A DNA stretch of 64,000 nt from an uncultured Pseudoteredinibacter sp. (GCF_947502065.1 NZ_CANMYE010000004.1:310001-374000), one strand, 5' to 3'. Counted from the stretch's first letter, positions 27,494 through 36,283 are shown. Notes: a model not told the origin generated them from the sequence alone. Made by a program: numbers and translations.

Positions 27494-29236
27494 ATGCTAA
27501 ACAGCCACTTTGATAAACAGCTCGTCGATGAAGAACTGCTGCGCTTGGTAGCTGGGCAATCTAGGCGAGTACCCTACCCAATCATTCTAGCTATGGCATT
27601 AATTGCTAGTTTTGCATGGCAGTATATCGCCGCTGAAGTAGTTATTTCCTGGCTGCTCTTTTCTGGGTTTTGGCTACTTGTTCGCGCATATGTACTCCCC
27701 AAGATTGCTTTATACCCAGATGCTCAAAAGGCCAATGAAATAGCCATAATACTGAGCGCCATGAATGGTATCGCGCATGGCAGCTCATGCCTATTCTTCC
27801 CTTACTTTTCGGTTCTAGAACAGGCAATTCAAACAATGATCCTGCTGGGTATTTCCGCAGGCGCAGTGGCTACAACCTTTGGCAAACGCGATATATTTAT
27901 TGCCTATCTACTGCCAAGCCTGCTACCCATCAGCATTATGTGGGCGCTACGCCCTCACCCTGAGAACCCCTATTCCGGGTATATCGTTTCAGTTCTTTGT
28001 CTAATGTTTGGAATGATTTTATTGAGCCTAGCTAAGGACATGTTTAAGAGCTTCAGCACCGCCTTTGTCGCCCAGCAAGAGCAAACTAAACTGAACGAAA
28101 AGCTACAAGCTAGCCTAACGAGTGAAGCTTCTGCAAATCGCGCAAAAACCCAATTTTTAGCCGCAGCCAGCCACGACTTAAGACAACCATTACATACGGT
28201 GTCTATCTTTTGCGCAGCCCTTGAAATGCAAAATGAACAAGAATCCAATAAAGAAATCATTGAGCATATGAATGGCGCTGTAAGTACTCTTAGCAAACAA
28301 TTAGATGCTTTATTGGACATCTCCAAACTAGACGCAGGCATTACCAAGCCGGAGCTTAAGCAGGTAAATTTAAACGCGTTATTTTCAGAACTTGAAAGAG
28401 AGTTTAAGCCCATTGCACAGGACAAAGGCATTGAAGTTGAATTTACAATCAAAAATACCATTGGCATTCTTAATGATGAGGTATTACTTATACGGATACT
28501 GCAAAATTTAATTGCCAATGCTATCAAGTACAGTAATGAAGGCAAGGTTCAGATTGAACTCATTGAATCTGACAGAATTAGTATGTGCGTTTCAGATAAT
28601 GGCCCAGGAATCCCTGAGGAAGAGCAGGAACGAGTATTTGAAGAATTCTATCAACTGCATAATAGTGAGCGTGATAACAGCAAAGGCTTGGGCCTAGGGC
28701 TCGCTATTGTTAAAAGGCTTTGCCATTTATTGAACATAGAACTACGCCTTGAATCATCAACTCAGGGCACTCGGTTTTATCTGCATTTCCCACAACATAT
28801 CGAGCTAAAACCAGAAAACGACTCAATGGAAGTACAGCCGCAAAGCGATTCATTGATGATAGGTCTGCAAGTATTATTAATCGATGACAATATTCAGGTT
28901 TCTCGAGCTACTCAGCTGCTCTTGGAAAACATGGGCTTTACCGTCGTACTCGCTGAAAATAAACAGCAAGCGCTTAAGCACTGGGAGCAACACAATATTG
29001 ATTTTGTAATAGCCGATTTACGCTTACGCCAACAGGAAACTGGTATCGATATCATCCAAGAATTGCGCCATCGAAACGGCAATTTGCCTGCCTTATTAGT
29101 CAGTGGTGATACCGCTCCGGAGCGCCTGCATCAAGCAAAAGATGCCGCTATAAAACTTTTGCATAAGCCGCTCACCAGCGGCACATTGGAACAAGAAATG
29201 ATAGATGAGCTGAAACGCAAAAAAAGCGAAGTTTAG
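27494..29236 (+). CDS. Membrane hybrid sensor histidine kinase
   Basis: A 580-residue kinase. About six hydrophobic segments fill residues 22-190 and no large periplasmic domain is present, so it may sense the membrane itself or a partner. A HisKA helix follows with LAAASHDLRQPLHTVSIF (phospho-His in SHDLRQP), then a HATPase domain with LIANAIKYS, DNGPGIPEE and GLGLGLAIVKRL. The C-terminal receiver domain (about 455-575) has LLIDDN, an Asp in VIADLRLR and Lys in LHKPL. It is convergent with the LuxR-type regulator at 29233; their stop codons overlap (TAG over TAA). This linkage and the DLRQP-type HisKA, common in kinases paired with NarL-like regulators, suggest a cognate pair. The signal is unknown. 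Confidence 0.88.
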   Translation: MLNSHFDKQLVDEELLRLVAGQSRRVPYPIILAMALIASFAWQYIAAEVVISWLLFSGFWLLVRAYVLPKIALYPDAQKANEIAIILSAMNGIAHGSSCLFFPYFSVLEQAIQTMILLGISAGAVATTFGKRDIFIAYLLPSLLPISIMWALRPHPENPYSGYIVSVLCLMFGMILLSLAKDMFKSFSTAFVAQQEQTKLNEKLQASLTSEASANRAKTQFLAAASHDLRQPLHTVSIFCAALEMQNEQESNKEIIEHMNGAVSTLSKQLDALLDISKLDAGITKPELKQVNLNALFSELEREFKPIAQDKGIEVEFTIKNTIGILNDEVLLIRILQNLIANAIKYSNEGKVQIELIESDRISMCVSDNGPGIPEEEQERVFEEFYQLHNSERDNSKGLGLGLAIVKRLCHLLNIELRLESSTQGTRFYLHFPQHIELKPENDSMEVQPQSDSLMIGLQVLLIDDNIQVSRATQLLLENMGFTVVLAENKQQALKHWEQHNIDFVIADLRLRQQETGIDIIQELRHRNGNLPALLVSGDTAPERLHQAKDAAIKLLHKPLTSGTLEQEMIDELKRKKSEV

Positions 29237-29898
29237 GCGGGTGACATTGAAAACTCTTTCGCCGGAATTAACGCCAATGCTGCGGTGGCATAAACCGCTT
29301 CAGTTCGATTATCAACGCCAAGTGCTTTGTAGCAAGCAAACAAATGGGATTTGACCGTACCTTCGGCAATATCCAGCTCACGAGCAATAACTTTGTTAGC
29401 CTTACCCTGAACAGCTTTCATTAAAACAGCCAATTGGCGACTAGAAAGATCAGATAGAATCTCTTCACGCTTCGCCTGGCTCTCAGCATCCCATTGCTTA
29501 AGCTCATACTGCCCTAGAACACTTGGTGGTAGGTATACCCCTTGCGCCAACACTAACTTAAGGGCCGCCACCAACTCTTGAGGGGATGAGGCCTTTGGAA
29601 TATAACCAGCTGCCCCCTCTGCGATAGCATTACGGATAATAGAGGCTTGATCTTCGCTCGAAATAAGTACCACTGGGCAGTCAAAGTGCTCCCTGACAAT
29701 ATTCAATGCACTTAAACCATCCTGACCAGGCAAATAGTAGTCCAACAAGACAATATCAATTTCATCAGCATCAAATAACAAAATTGCCTCGTCACAGCTA
29801 CCTGATTCCAGGAACTGTGTATTGAGTTTTAGCCCTGCCAGTAAGTACTTTAAGCCACTGCGGAACAAGTGGTGATCATCTATGATCAATACACGCAC
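29233..29898 (-). CDS. NarL/LuxR-family response regulator
   Basis: Two-domain regulator of 221 residues from GTG 29898. The receiver domain begins VLIIDDHHLFRSGL, has the phosphoacceptor in IVLLDYYLPGQDG and Lys in YIPKAS. A C-terminal LuxR HTH follows (LSSRQLAVLMKAVQGKANKVIARELDIAEGTVKSHL). GAGAGG eight bases before the GTG favours this start over ATG 29919, which has no ribosome site. The likely partner is the convergent hybrid kinase. Target genes are not evident. Confidence 0.88.
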   Translation of the reverse strand: MRVLIIDDHHLFRSGLKYLLAGLKLNTQFLESGSCDEAILLFDADEIDIVLLDYYLPGQDGLSALNIVREHFDCPVVLISSEDQASIIRNAIAEGAAGYIPKASSPQELVAALKLVLAQGVYLPPSVLGQYELKQWDAESQAKREEILSDLSSRQLAVLMKAVQGKANKVIARELDIAEGTVKSHLFACYKALGVDNRTEAVYATAALALIPAKEFSMSPA

Positions 29899-30120
29899 TT
29901 CAAAAACCTCTCTGCACATAAAAACTCTGAGCTCCCAGCGAGAGCTTTAAGCGATCAGAATAAATTGAAATACCGAATAAGGCTACGATGACTCGCGAAA
30001 TTTATTACAAAAATCAGTAATATTCCTGAGTTTTTTAAATAAAAGTCAGCCGAGAGCCGGATTTTTGAAGAGAATTGTTAAAAGCAAGCCGATTAGGAGT
30101 TAACAAGCAAAATTGAAAAG

Positions 30121-30145
30121 AATGGCCCCTGCTGCAGGGGCCATT
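30121..30145 (-). terminator. Terminator of the ferritin gene
   Basis: AATGGCCCCTG and CAGGGGCCATT form an 11-base-pair stem with loop CTG, five bases beyond the ferritin stop. The minus strand continues CTTTTC, a short T tract. Confidence 0.7.
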
Positions 30146-30150
30146 TTGAA

Positions 30151-30618
30151 TTAAGCAACCGATTGTAAGTAGTTTTGAACCCCCATACGGTCAATAAGAC
30201 CTAGTTGCTGGCGCAACCAATACTCGTGATCTACCTCAGTATCGTCTAGCATCTGCAACAAAGTATCACGTGTTACATAGTCTTTAACAGATTCACAGTG
30301 GGCCATTGCATCTTTCAACTCATTACCTACATGAATTTCAAGATCCAAGTCACTCTGCAACATAGCGGGAACATCTTGACCAATGTTCATTGGTGACCGC
30401 TTGGCCATATTGGGAACACCACCTAAAAATAAAATACGGCGAATCAATAAATCTGCATGTCCCAACTCATCATCACGCTCATGGCCGATTCGCTCATACA
30501 GTTTGGTCAACCCCCAATCTTCATACATGCGGGAGTGAATAAAGTACTGATCCACAGCCGTAAGCTCATATTCAAGCAGTTTATTCAGCCATTCAATAAC
30601 TTTGTTATCACCTTGCAT
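30151..30618 (-). CDS. Bacterioferritin-like ferritin without the haem methionine (FtnA/BfrA type)
   Basis: Iron-storage protein of 155 residues assembling as a 24-mer. Ferroxidase ligands are present: Glu18, Glu51, His54, Glu94 and the Glu128-x2-His131 pair, the last shifted one residue from E. coli. Position 52, the haem-ligating Met in true bacterioferritin, is Leu (RDDELGHAD). The sequence QYFIHSRMYEDWG and YWLRQQLGL closely resembles P. aeruginosa FtnA (formerly BfrA), so it is probably a haem-free ferritin. GAGG precedes the ATG. It is a single gene with its own terminator. Confidence 0.9.
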   Translation of the reverse strand: MQGDNKVIEWLNKLLEYELTAVDQYFIHSRMYEDWGLTKLYERIGHERDDELGHADLLIRRILFLGGVPNMAKRSPMNIGQDVPAMLQSDLDLEIHVGNELKDAMAHCESVKDYVTRDTLLQMLDDTEVDHEYWLRQQLGLIDRMGVQNYLQSVA

Positions 30619-30770
30619 AGCACAAACCTCAGATAAATTAATTCAGCTAAACAATCATAGCGCCAAAACGAAATCACGTCTAGTTTTCCTTATAAATCAA
30701 TTACTTACAACTGATTATTAGGCGCATTCAAGAGTGTGTCGCATTCGCTTTCCGGTTTCGCCGTGGCGGT

Positions 30771-31232
30771 TTAGCGCGGCAGCAACTCACATACCGTATT
30801 CGTTCCATCGACAGCAACTACCTTAACTTCGGCCTGATCATACAGCTTCTCATCGGGCACTATCCCCCACAAGGTATCTCCGATCTTGACCTTTGCGGCC
30901 CCTCCGGCTGGCATTAGCACAACTCCGTGCGCACCTAATAAGTTATCCATACGATTATTTAAGGTTTCGTGATCTGACTGAAAATCTAATACGCCTCGCA
31001 TTTTTGTCACCGCTAAAAAGCTGAATGCGACGGCACTCACTGAGTAAATAGTAAGGGCTAACTGCCAGCTCATCTCTGGCATCAATATATGGATTAGGCC
31101 AGTGAATAAAGCACCCGCTGCTGCGCCAAGAAAAAACCCACCTGGCAAGGCTATTTCCGCGATAAGTAATACGGCGGCTAACGTAAGCCAGTGGTAGAAA
31201 TTCATATCGGCTATAAATTGGATCGCTTCCAT
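30771..31232 (-). CDS. NfeD-family membrane protein
   Basis: A 153-residue protein with an N-terminal block of about three membrane helices (residues 12-80) and a C-terminal OB-fold domain (about 90-153; GAHGVVLMPAGGAAKVKIGDTLWG). It corresponds to short NfeD (YbbK type). NfeD proteins work with stomatin-like partners in membrane quality control. It lies 81 bases after qmcA on the same strand, with GAGG before the ATG. Confidence 0.88.
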   Translation of the reverse strand: MEAIQFIADMNFYHWLTLAAVLLIAEIALPGGFFLGAAAGALFTGLIHILMPEMSWQLALTIYSVSAVAFSFLAVTKMRGVLDFQSDHETLNNRMDNLLGAHGVVLMPAGGAAKVKIGDTLWGIVPDEKLYDQAEVKVVAVDGTNTVCELLPR

Positions 31233-31274
31233 GGTTTTACCTCTACTAATTTGATTTGCTTTGTTGGAGAGTCT

Positions 31275-31297
31275 AAGGGCTCTTTAAAAGAGCCCTT
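31275..31297 (+). other. Hairpin between qmcA and nfeD
   Basis: AAGGGCTCTTT and AAAGAGCCCTT form a perfect stem in the 81-base gap. The T run (TTTTC) lies on the plus strand, opposite to transcription of the two genes, so it may be a processing or stability element rather than their terminator. Confidence 0.45.
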
Positions 31298-31313
31298 TTC
31301 GGCCGTTTAACGT

Positions 31314-32231
31314 CTAGGCTACCGTTTTGCTGCTATCTATCAGATCTTTGATTCCCGCTACCGAGCCAATAACACTCGAAGCTTCTAGGGGCATCATGAT
31401 GACTTTGGAGTTATCCGCACTGGCGATTTCACCTAAGGCATCAACATATTTTTGAGCCACGAAGTAGTTAATCGCTTTCGCATCACCCTCAGCAATCGCT
31501 GCACTTACCATTTGAGTCGCTTTCGCTTCAGCCTCAGCTTCACGCTCTCGCGCCTCAGCTTCTAAGAAAGCAGACTGGCGCTCACCTTCAGCCTTTAAGA
31601 TCTGTGAACGCTTTTCACCTTCGGCTACATTAATAGCCGCTTCTCGCTCACCCTCAGCCAAAAGGATTTGAGCACGTTTTTCACGTTCAGCTTTCATCTG
31701 ATTAGCCATCGAATCAATCAAGTCTCTCGGCGGAGTAATATCTTTAATTTCGATTCGGTTTACCTTAATCCCCCATGGGTTAGTCGCCTCATCAACCTTG
31801 GTTAACAAGGCTGTATTAATTGCATCCCGGTTAGAAAGCATGGCATCTAATTCCATCGAGCCCAGTACCGCACGAATATTGGTCATAACCAAGTTTTGCA
31901 TCGCTCGCTCTAGATTATTTACCTCATAAGAAGCTCTTACTGGGTCCAATACCTGATAAAAGCAAACAGCATCGGTTGTCACCATAGCGTTATCCGCCGA
32001 AATCACTTCCTGTGGCTGCACATCCAACACCTGCTCCATAACAATTTGCTTGTGGCCAATACTGTCCACTAGCGGAATAATCAACTTCAACCCTGGTTTT
32101 AATGTCCGGGTATATTTACCAAAACGTTCTACCGTCCACTCTTCACCCTGAGGAACCTGCCTAACCCCCTTGAAAATAAGAACTACACCAAAAGCCACAA
32201 CTGCCCACACAAACACATTTACATCAAACAT
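31314..32231 (-). CDS. qmcA: SPFH/band-7 protein (stomatin-like, QmcA)
   Basis: A membrane-anchored SPFH protein of 305 residues, the same length as E. coli QmcA. An N-terminal hydrophobic helix (about 3-20) is followed by the band-7 domain (GLKLIIPLVDSIG... YEVNNLERAMQNLVMTNIRAVLG) and a long Glu/Ala-rich coiled coil (about 190-245, repeats of LAEGEREAAINVAEGEKR type). It forms oligomeric microdomains and modulates FtsH-type proteolysis in related systems. Its partner NfeD follows on the same strand. GAGG precedes the ATG. Confidence 0.93.
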   Translation of the reverse strand: MFDVNVFVWAVVAFGVVLIFKGVRQVPQGEEWTVERFGKYTRTLKPGLKLIIPLVDSIGHKQIVMEQVLDVQPQEVISADNAMVTTDAVCFYQVLDPVRASYEVNNLERAMQNLVMTNIRAVLGSMELDAMLSNRDAINTALLTKVDEATNPWGIKVNRIEIKDITPPRDLIDSMANQMKAEREKRAQILLAEGEREAAINVAEGEKRSQILKAEGERQSAFLEAEAREREAEAEAKATQMVSAAIAEGDAKAINYFVAQKYVDALGEIASADNSKVIMMPLEASSVIGSVAGIKDLIDSSKTVA

Positions 32232-32338
32232 AACATTAGCCTCTTATTAATCTTTTTTGTTACATATTCTTAACTCGAGATGAATATTATGAGAAAAATA
32301 ATTTAAAAGCAATTATTGTTACGTATAATTAACAACAA

Positions 32339-32671
32339 ATGGCACCTAGAATGACAAAAGACGGAAAAGGCGATCAAATAATGAGCAAAATATTCAACAG
32401 CCCAGAGATGACCGAAACAATTCGACGTTATTTCGCTATGGAAAAGAGTATGCGAGGTTTAGATTACCGAGAGCTGAGCCGCCGCCTAGCAGAAGGGGGC
32501 GTTGAGCAATCAGAGGGAAATCTGAGGGTCAAAATGACCACAGGAAAGCTAGGCACGCCATTATTTTTACACCTACTAATGGCGATGGGCGTTAAGCAAT
32601 TAGACATGGAGCAAATAGACACTATTTACCAGCAAGTATGTATAGACCTGAGCACAAAGCCGTCAGGCTAG
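32339..32671 (+). CDS. DUF6471-domain protein
   Basis: A 110-residue protein whose core (LDYRELSRRLAEGGVEQSEGNLRVKMTTGKLGTPLFLHLLMAMGV) matches DUF6471, a small helical domain that resembles a compact HTH. A regulatory role is possible but unproven. A TATAAT at 32324-32329 would place transcription start only a few bases before ATG 32339. An internal ATG at 32381, preceded by AAAAGG, would give 96 residues and still keep the whole domain, so it may be the true start. The gene is divergent from qmcA. Confidence 0.75.
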   Translation: MAPRMTKDGKGDQIMSKIFNSPEMTETIRRYFAMEKSMRGLDYRELSRRLAEGGVEQSEGNLRVKMTTGKLGTPLFLHLLMAMGVKQLDMEQIDTIYQQVCIDLSTKPSG

Positions 32672-33017
32672 ATTAGTCAGTGAGTTTAAAAATGAAGCTC
32701 AAAGTCGAGCTATTGGCACCGAATTTACTTTTATTAACCTTCGGCAATTAGACTTTTTATTTATAAACGAAATTAAAAATAGAAAATAAAGTTATTCTGG
32801 GCCTAATTTATAGGTCAATTCCGACCATATATTGTCAATTCCACCCTTTTTCATTAGCCCTGACTATACTCATCAATAATTCTCGGTGATAACAATAAAT
32901 AGCTCGTATTCACTGCTCTGTGCTTTTATTACACTGATTGCATTGCAGTAACACCTGTAATAGTCATCTCACGATGACTTCGCTACATAAATATAATAAT
33001 TGCGGAGGAAATCCCAC
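32672..33017. promoter_or_regulatory. AT-rich control region of the TonB receptor gene
   Basis: No gene is seen. GTCAATTCC occurs twice, at 32814-32822 and 32834-32842, 20 bases apart on the same face of the helix, each followed by a CC-rich end. TATACT at 32865-32870 is a possible -10. The arrangement resembles tandem operator sites, but the binding protein is unknown. Confidence 0.4.
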
Positions 33018-35663
33018 GTGTTGATACACAACCACGCCCGTAAAAAGTTACTGCCACTGGCAGTTTCGATAATTACCCTTGGCCTCTCTCAAACCGGTAT
33101 AGCACAGGACCAACAGTCTGCCGGTGAAATTGAAGAAGTTATGGTTACTGGTTCCTATATTAAAAGCAGCCCAGGAGACGCCGTTGTTCCTGTTCAGGTT
33201 ATGGGCCGCGAAGATTTAGATGCTATCGGTGCCACTACAGTTGCTGATGTTATTGCGAAGTTAGCTATTAGCTCCGGCTCTGAAAACCAATCAGATTCAT
33301 TCACCCAGGGCTCAACCCAGGGTACTTCAAACGTTAACTTGCGCGGTCTAGGCTTGAGTTCCACTCTAGTTCTGATCAATGGCCGACGCCAAACTATTTC
33401 CGGCTCACTGACCAACGATGGCAGCGTGTTTGTTGATACCAGCACGATTCCTGCAGAAGCGCTGGAACGCGTAGAAGTGTTAAAAGAAGGTGCCGCATCT
33501 ACTTATGGCTCTGACGCGATTGCCGGTGTTGTAAACTTTATTCTGCGTAAAGATTTTGAGGGTTTAGAAGTAAACCTCGGCTACCAAACCACACAAGATG
33601 ATGACCAAGAAGACAGAGATGTCGGCTTTATCTGGGGGGGCGGCAACGATAAAACACATGTGACCATCTCTGGCCACTTTTTAGATCGCACACCACTGAG
33701 TGTTGCTGATCGCCCAGAGCTGGCCGACAACGCTATCAGTAGTTTGGGCACAACCTTCTTGCCTGTTGCTCCTGTAACAGTGCCAGATGGCCCTTATGCT
33801 GGCAGTTACACTCCATTTGAAAACGTACCGCTGGCTGGTTGTACAGATACCGTTGGGGGCGTACTGATTCCGCAACCTAACGGACAACGCTGCGGCTTCC
33901 ATTACGGCCCACGTTTTAATTTGGTCAATACAGAACATCGCCGACAGCTATACACCAACTTAACTCATGAGTTTGATAACGGCATGGAGCTGTTTGCCGA
34001 AGCAGGCTGGGCTAATAACAACGTGGAAGACAACCCACAATCACCAAGTTACCCCTACCTATCGTTCCCGGTAATTTTGCCGAATCATCCAGGCAACCCA
34101 TTTGGTGCTCCAGTGGTATGGCTAGGTCGCCCTCTCGGTGCTGGCTTTCCATCGCCTAATGCGCCGCGTGAGAATGACAACCGCCGCTTCTCGGTCAACC
34201 TAACTGGTGAGCTCAACAATGGCTGGTCATTTGACACTGCACTGACCTACTCCCAGAACAAATATCGTCAGATTCAGCCCGATACTATTCAGTCTCGTTT
34301 AAACGCGGCCTTGGCCGGCCAGGGTGGCGCTACTGGTGATCAGTACTTCGACCCATTTAATCCTGCGAATAATAGCCAAGAGCTGATCGATTATCTGTCC
34401 TACGATACTGACACTCAGCGTACGACTGACTTGCTAGTATGGGATGCTGTTGTTGCTGGTGAAATGTTTGAGATGTCTGGCGGAACCGCCGGTTTCGCTT
34501 TCGGCCTGCAAGCACGCCAAGAGAAATACGAAGTTGAAACCGATGACCTTTACGAAATCACCTTTGATGCAAATGGTAACCCTATCCCGGTTGACCTTAT
34601 CTTCTTAGGAGGTGTTTCTGAGGTTAAAACGGATCGCAGCAGTTACGCAGTATTTGCTGAAACCAAACTTCCAGTCACCGAAGACCTAGAGGTCACTGCA
34701 GCATTGCGTTACGAAAAACTCGATAACGACAACAGTCTTGATCCGAAGATCGCCATGCGCTGGCAGTTAAGCGAGCAGTGGATTGCTAGGGCTTCGGTAT
34801 CAACATCTTTCCGTGAGCCTTCTCTGTCTCAGCTAAATGCTACCGCAGTAAGCTTGCAGGGTATTCAAGACTTCAACCCAGACGGTACGCCTAAAGGTGG
34901 TGTTGCCTTTATTCGCGTTGCCTCTCAAGGCGCTGCAAACTTAACCCCTGAAGAATCAACCAATTACAACTTGGGTATAATCTTCCAGCCTACTGATGAT
35001 CTAGAAATGAAGCTAGATTACTGGCGTGTAGACTATGAAGATCTGATTACTCAGCAAAGTGCACAAGGTATTGTGATTGCCAACCCGAATGATTCGAATA
35101 TCGTCCGCACACCAAACGGTCAGCTGATTGGTATCAATACTCGTTACTTTAACTCCTCCAATGTCGAAGTTGATGGTTTAGATTTTGAAACCACATGGAG
35201 CCTGGGTGATGCTTGGTCTGTGAAGGCTAACTTGTCACACTTCTTAAACTACGACTTGACGCTAGCGGATGGACGTACCGTAGAAGCGGCAGGTTTCTTT
35301 AACCACGATAACTTTGCACGCTCACTGCCTGAAACAAAAGCGAATATGATTCTAAGCTGGATCGATGAAGATCAACGTGCCAACTTGGTACTGAACTACA
35401 TTTCCAGTTATGAAACAACGCGTGAAGTTCCAGCAGACGAGAGTCAAAGCATTGATTCCTATGTAACTCTAGATGCGAACTACAGTATCAACTTGCCACT
35501 GGGTTTCACTGACGATTCTGAAACCACATTAACCTTTGGTATCAAGAACTTGTTGGATGAAGAACCACCACGTGTATACGATGCAGCGAACTATAGCTAT
35601 GACCCTAAACAGCATAGCCCGCTAGGTCGTACCTTATACGCCAAGGCTAAGTTCCGCTTCTAA
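33018..35663 (+). CDS. TonB-dependent outer-membrane receptor
   Basis: Outer-membrane transporter of 881 residues. A signal peptide (about 1-30, ending GIAQ) is followed by a TonB-box-like EEVMVTGSYI and a plug domain (about 45-175, LRGLGLSSTLVLINGRR and STYGSDAIAGVVNFILRKDFEG). A long beta-barrel ends in the aromatic terminus YAKAKFRF. The start is GTG 33018: GGAGGAA (33004-33010) lies seven bases upstream, and an earlier in-frame TTG at 33000 would overlap that site. The architecture resembles the large receptors for carbohydrates or complex organics in marine gammaproteobacteria. No neighbouring gene reveals the substrate. Confidence 0.92.
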   Translation: MLIHNHARKKLLPLAVSIITLGLSQTGIAQDQQSAGEIEEVMVTGSYIKSSPGDAVVPVQVMGREDLDAIGATTVADVIAKLAISSGSENQSDSFTQGSTQGTSNVNLRGLGLSSTLVLINGRRQTISGSLTNDGSVFVDTSTIPAEALERVEVLKEGAASTYGSDAIAGVVNFILRKDFEGLEVNLGYQTTQDDDQEDRDVGFIWGGGNDKTHVTISGHFLDRTPLSVADRPELADNAISSLGTTFLPVAPVTVPDGPYAGSYTPFENVPLAGCTDTVGGVLIPQPNGQRCGFHYGPRFNLVNTEHRRQLYTNLTHEFDNGMELFAEAGWANNNVEDNPQSPSYPYLSFPVILPNHPGNPFGAPVVWLGRPLGAGFPSPNAPRENDNRRFSVNLTGELNNGWSFDTALTYSQNKYRQIQPDTIQSRLNAALAGQGGATGDQYFDPFNPANNSQELIDYLSYDTDTQRTTDLLVWDAVVAGEMFEMSGGTAGFAFGLQARQEKYEVETDDLYEITFDANGNPIPVDLIFLGGVSEVKTDRSSYAVFAETKLPVTEDLEVTAALRYEKLDNDNSLDPKIAMRWQLSEQWIARASVSTSFREPSLSQLNATAVSLQGIQDFNPDGTPKGGVAFIRVASQGAANLTPEESTNYNLGIIFQPTDDLEMKLDYWRVDYEDLITQQSAQGIVIANPNDSNIVRTPNGQLIGINTRYFNSSNVEVDGLDFETTWSLGDAWSVKANLSHFLNYDLTLADGRTVEAAGFFNHDNFARSLPETKANMILSWIDEDQRANLVLNYISSYETTREVPADESQSIDSYVTLDANYSINLPLGFTDDSETTLTFGIKNLLDEEPPRVYDAANYSYDPKQHSPLGRTLYAKAKFRF

Positions 35664-35694
35664 TATTATTGTAGTTTTTACATCGATCTCCCTT

Positions 35695-35721
35695 AAAAGC
35701 GGCCAATTGGCCGCTTTTTTT
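35695..35721 (+). terminator. Terminator of the TonB receptor gene
   Basis: AAAAGCGGCCAATTGGCCGCTTTT is a perfect palindrome followed by T residues, 31 bases after the stop. It can act in both directions. Confidence 0.88.
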
Positions 35722-35829
35722 ATGACTTCTGTAATCTTTTTATTACTACAGCAACCTGAGTTCCTGCGGTTCTAGCGTAAACTGCAGGACATAACTTATA
35801 GTAATCTTGCAACCGTTTATCGAAAGCAG

Positions 35830-35838
35830 TGCTATAAT
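35830..35838 (+). promoter_or_regulatory. Extended -10 promoter of the SutA-like gene
   Basis: TGCTATAAT combines an extended -10 TGn with a perfect TATAAT (35833-35838), about 30 bases before the start at 35869. The -35 is weak (TTGCAA, 20 bases away), which an extended -10 can tolerate. Confidence 0.5.
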
Positions 35839-35868
35839 TGCTGTTTTAAGCTAAGCATTGGCAAAATT

Positions 35869-36183
35869 GTGAAACCTACCAAGACCAAAGCAGAAATTCG
35901 CACTGAGATAGAGGATCAGATAGAGCAATTTCTCCGCCACGGAGGAAAGGTGGCTAGCTACCAAAAAGGTGCAAGCGGCTTAACGGATGGCGCAGGTATC
36001 CAAAATAGCTTTAGCCCAAGACAGGTGCAGAGTCGCACTTCTGTAGTGGATGTGGTAAAAACCATAGATTCTCGCCGTCAACTCAAAAAGGCTCCTGTCG
36101 CCAAGCGCAAACCCAAGAAAATACTATTGAAAGATGACTTTGGGGATCCCATTCGTTGGGTATGGCAAGACGGTAACGCATAA
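35869..36183 (+). CDS. Small basic protein with SutA-like FLxxGGKV motif
   Basis: A 104-residue soluble protein starting with GTG. The N-terminal helix EIRTEIEDQIEQFLRHGGKV shares the FLxxGGKV pattern with the C-terminal part of SutA, the RNA-polymerase-binding growth-arrest factor of Pseudomonas. The middle is low in hydrophobic residues and the C-terminal third is Lys/Arg-rich (KKAPVAKRKPKKILLKDDF) before a WVWQDGNA tail. Relatedness to SutA is an inference from one motif; length is similar (about 105). It is monocistronic with its own promoter. Confidence 0.6.
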   Translation: MKPTKTKAEIRTEIEDQIEQFLRHGGKVASYQKGASGLTDGAGIQNSFSPRQVQSRTSVVDVVKTIDSRRQLKKAPVAKRKPKKILLKDDFGDPIRWVWQDGNA

Positions 36184-36283
36184 ACCCTTTTAGCATTAAA
36201 CCTCCAGCAAAACTCGAAACAATCATCAACTCCCAAGTAATTACCCATCCATTAGTGCGGGTATTGATATCGCTATTTCCCAT
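36083..36283 (-). CDS. Candidate small membrane protein antisense to the SutA-like gene
   Basis: A 66-codon frame from ATG 36283, with AAGGA four bases upstream, encodes one likely membrane helix (WELMIVSSFAGGLMLKGF, about 18-35) and a soluble tail. Its last 101 bases overlap the 3' end of the SutA-like gene on the other strand. The ribosome site and hydrophobic helix support it; the antisense overlap and lack of a known family count against it. The rest of 36184-36508 shows no other gene. Confidence 0.28.
   Translation of the reverse strand: MGNSDINTRTNGWVITWELMIVSSFAGGLMLKGFMRYRLAIPNEWDPQSHLSIVFSWVCAWRQEPF

Noticed and set aside
33000-33017. Longer TonB receptor start at TTG 33000
   Set aside because: It would overlap the GGAGGAA ribosome site that serves GTG 33018.
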